Assembly: GCA_031418215.1 (NCBI GenBank)
Contig: JANOXC010000028.1
Location: 1 to 7,791, forward strand
Origin: JANOXC01 sp031418215
GTDB taxonomy: Bacteria > Bacteroidota > Bacteroidia > AKYH767-A > OLB10
Reading direction: 5' to 3'
Length of the DNA: 7,791 nucleotides
Positions 6,169-7,791 of this stretch are shown in pieces. Below the pieces are notes generated by a model that did not search any database, was not told where the DNA came from, and worked only from the letters and a program-made list of their open reading frames with translations. The stretch's first letter is position 1. Each line of letters opens with the position of its first letter. Both the position numbers and the translations under genes were made by a program.

Positions 6169-6945
6169 ATGTCGACCATTCTCAGAGAAACCAATGGTAC
6201 TGTTGTAATCCTGAAATTAAACAGACCTGATAAGTTCAACAGCTTTAACCGTGAAATGGCACTTCTGCTGCAAAAATTCCTCGATGATGCTGCTGCAGAT
6301 GAAAAAGTAAGGGCAATATATATAACAGGTGAAGGAAAGGCTTTTTGTGCCGGGCAAGATTTAGCGGAGGCTATTGATCCTAATGGCCCTGGAATTAATG
6401 AAATTGTTACGGCCCATTATAATCCCATAATTAAAAGGATTCGTGAAATTGAAAAACCGGTTCTTTGCGGCGTGAATGGAGTTGCGGCTGGAGCAGGTGC
6501 AAATATTGCATTGGCTTGTGATATTGTCATAGGTTCAGATACTGCTACTTTTATTCAGGCTTTCAGTAAAATAGGATTGATTCCTGATAGTGGAGGCACA
6601 TTTTTTCTTCCTCGTCTTATAGGCTATCAGAGAGCTTCAGCATTGATGATGACAGGTGATAAGCTGACAGCACAGGATGCATTATCGTTTGGCATGTTAT
6701 ACAAAATTTTTGATAATGCAGAGTTATATAGTAAAGGATTGGAGTTAGCAATTCAAATTGCAGCTATGCCAACTAAAGTATTAGGTATGACTAAGCGATT
6801 GTTGAATCAGAGTTTTTTAAATTCTTACGATAAACAATTGGAAGAAGAAGCTAAGGCACAGGTTCAAGCAGCAGCAACTAATGATTACAAGGAAGGGGTA
6901 AATGCTTTTCTTGAGAAACGAAAACCAGTGTTCAAGGGAAGTTGA
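6169..6945 (+). CDS. paaG: ring 1,2-epoxyphenylacetyl-CoA isomerase PaaG (crotonase family)
   Basis: Crotonase-fold enzyme that converts ring-1,2-epoxyphenylacetyl-CoA into the seven-membered oxepin-CoA, and in known systems also shifts double bonds later in the route. It has 258 residues against 262 in E. coli, with close matches: LNRPDKFNSFN at 17-27, FCAGQDL at 59-65, YNPIIKR, KPVLCGVNGVAAGAGANIALACDIVI at 96-121, AFSKIGLIPDSGGT at 131-144 and a C-terminal YKEGVNAFLEKRKPVFKG. Asp140 in IPDSGGT corresponds to the catalytic Asp of PaaG, and the segment GAGANIALACD lacks the first catalytic Glu of true enoyl-CoA hydratases, so PaaG fits better than the hydratase PaaF. The start ATG GTC-less context is simple: ATGTCGACC at 6169, after an AT-rich leader. 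It lies 47 bp after paaD and 52 bp before paaH, consistent with one transcript. Confidence 0.93.
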   Translation: MSTILRETNGTVVILKLNRPDKFNSFNREMALLLQKFLDDAAADEKVRAIYITGEGKAFCAGQDLAEAIDPNGPGINEIVTAHYNPIIKRIREIEKPVLCGVNGVAAGAGANIALACDIVIGSDTATFIQAFSKIGLIPDSGGTFFLPRLIGYQRASALMMTGDKLTAQDALSFGMLYKIFDNAELYSKGLELAIQIAAMPTKVLGMTKRLLNQSFLNSYDKQLEEEAKAQVQAAATNDYKEGVNAFLEKRKPVFKGS

Positions 6946-6997
6946 ATTAAGGCATATTGATTTACAATTAAATATTTTCGGATCTGGAAAATTAAGT

Positions 6998-7791
6998 ATG
7001 AGCAAAGAAAAAATAATTGTTGGTATTGCTGGTTCAGGAGCAATGGGAAGCGGTATTGCGCAGATTGCTGCAACCTATGGTCATGCTGTTGTGTTATATG
7101 ACAACAATGAAGCAGCATTGCAAAAATCGAAACTTGATTTGTCGCATAGGCTAAGTATTTTAATTGAAAAACAAAAGATCAATAGGGAAGTGGCTGACAG
7201 AGTTTTAGAAAGAACCACTTATTCCAGCTCGTTGATGAGTTTTTCAAAGTGTGGGATTATAATTGAAGCGATTGTTGAAAAAATTGAAATTAAGCAACAA
7301 CTATTCAGGGAAATTGAAATGATAGTCGCCAAAGAGTGCATACTGGCTTCTAATACTTCATCGATATCAATTACTTCCATTGCCGGAAAATGTACAAATC
7401 CTTCACGTTTGATCGGTATTCATTTCTTTAATCCTGCACCTATAATGCCATTGGTAGAAATTATACCGGGATTAGTTACTGATGAAAGCATAACAGCGTT
7501 TGCAAAAGCATTGATAGATAGTTGGGGAAAGGTTACAGTTATTGCAAAAGACACTCCGGGTTTTATTGTAAATAGAATAGCAAGACCTTTTTACAGCGAA
7601 GCCATTAAGGTTTATGAGGAGCAAATTGCTGATTTTTCAACGATTGATTTAGCCATGAAAGAAATAGGCGGGTTCCGTATGGGCCCTTTTGAACTGATGG
7701 ATTTTATAGGCAATGATGTAAATTACGCAGTAACAGAAACTGTATGGCAACAGATGTTTTATGACCCCCGTTATAAACCTTCGTTGACGCA
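6998..7791 (+). CDS. paaH: 3-hydroxyacyl-CoA dehydrogenase PaaH (3' end outside window)
   Basis: NAD-dependent 3-hydroxyacyl-CoA dehydrogenase; in this cluster it is expected to oxidise 3-hydroxyadipyl-CoA to 3-oxoadipyl-CoA. From the ATG at 6998 the frame runs without a stop to the window edge, giving 264 complete codons and two spare bases. Rossmann domain: GIAGSGAMGSGIAQ at 9-22 (nucleotide-binding GxGxxG), acidic Asp35 at the end of the second strand (VVLYD), EAIVE at 90-94, SNTSS at 118-122. Catalytic region: GIHFFNPAPIMPLVEII at 140-156, with His142 and Asn145. C-terminal domain begins near KDTPGFIVNR at 184-193, followed by GGFRMGPFELMDFIG at 224-238. E. coli PaaH has 475 residues and many homologues are shorter, so the missing part cannot be sized. 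It follows paaG by 52 bp. The assignment as PaaH rather than a general beta-oxidation enzyme rests on operon context. Confidence 0.9.
   Translation, partial: MSKEKIIVGIAGSGAMGSGIAQIAATYGHAVVLYDNNEAALQKSKLDLSHRLSILIEKQKINREVADRVLERTTYSSSLMSFSKCGIIIEAIVEKIEIKQQLFREIEMIVAKECILASNTSSISITSIAGKCTNPSRLIGIHFFNPAPIMPLVEIIPGLVTDESITAFAKALIDSWGKVTVIAKDTPGFIVNRIARPFYSEAIKVYEEQIADFSTIDLAMKEIGGFRMGPFELMDFIGNDVNYAVTETVWQQMFYDPRYKPSLT

Noticed and set aside
6169..6945. Naming this gene paaF or a general enoyl-CoA hydratase
   Set aside because: It lacks the first hydratase Glu and carries the PaaG-type IPDSGGT with a catalytic Asp, plus the PaaG C-terminal pattern.
6817..7118. Two overlapping minus-strand open frames across the paaG-paaH junction
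   Set aside because: They overlap each other and both conserved plus-strand genes; one is rich in Gln/His/Leu from antisense reading.

Overview
The window looks like chromosomal DNA from a member of the Bacteroidota, most likely Chitinophagales/Sphingobacteriia-like. The evidence is AT-rich DNA, a carboxypeptidase-like-domain outer-membrane beta-barrel receptor, few Shine-Dalgarno sequences, and several boxes of the Bacteroidota type TAnnTTTG just upstream of start codons. Genus-level placement is a guess.

Left part (1-3105), mostly minus strand. Bases 3-53 may be the last codons of a plus-strand gene entering from the left. A minus-strand TonB-receptor-like outer-membrane protein (120-2192) converges on it and ends about 110-120 residues earlier than its relatives normally do. 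Next comes a minus-strand class II glutamine amidotransferase of the YafJ type (2335-3105), with its own promoter-like box.

Right part (3231-7791), all plus strand: an aerobic phenylacetate (phenylacetyl-CoA) degradation cluster in the order paaA - 285-bp gap - paaB - paaC - paaD - paaG - paaH (paaH cut off by the window end). PaaA, PaaB and PaaC are subunits of the phenylacetyl-CoA ring 1,2-epoxidase, and PaaD is its MIP18/DUF59-type maturation partner. PaaG isomerises the ring epoxide to oxepin-CoA. PaaH oxidises 3-hydroxyadipyl-CoA near the end of the route. The reductase PaaE, the oxepin-CoA hydrolase/dehydrogenase PaaZ, the ligase PaaK, the thiolase PaaJ, the hydratase PaaF and any PaaR-type regulator are not in this window; some may lie to the right of paaH or elsewhere.

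No tRNA, rRNA, CRISPR array or transposase was seen. I see no evidence for a wholly new system. The points most worth checking are the abrupt 3' end of the receptor gene, the long promoter-like gap between paaA and paaB, the almost leaderless start of paaA, and the absence of paaE beside paaABC.
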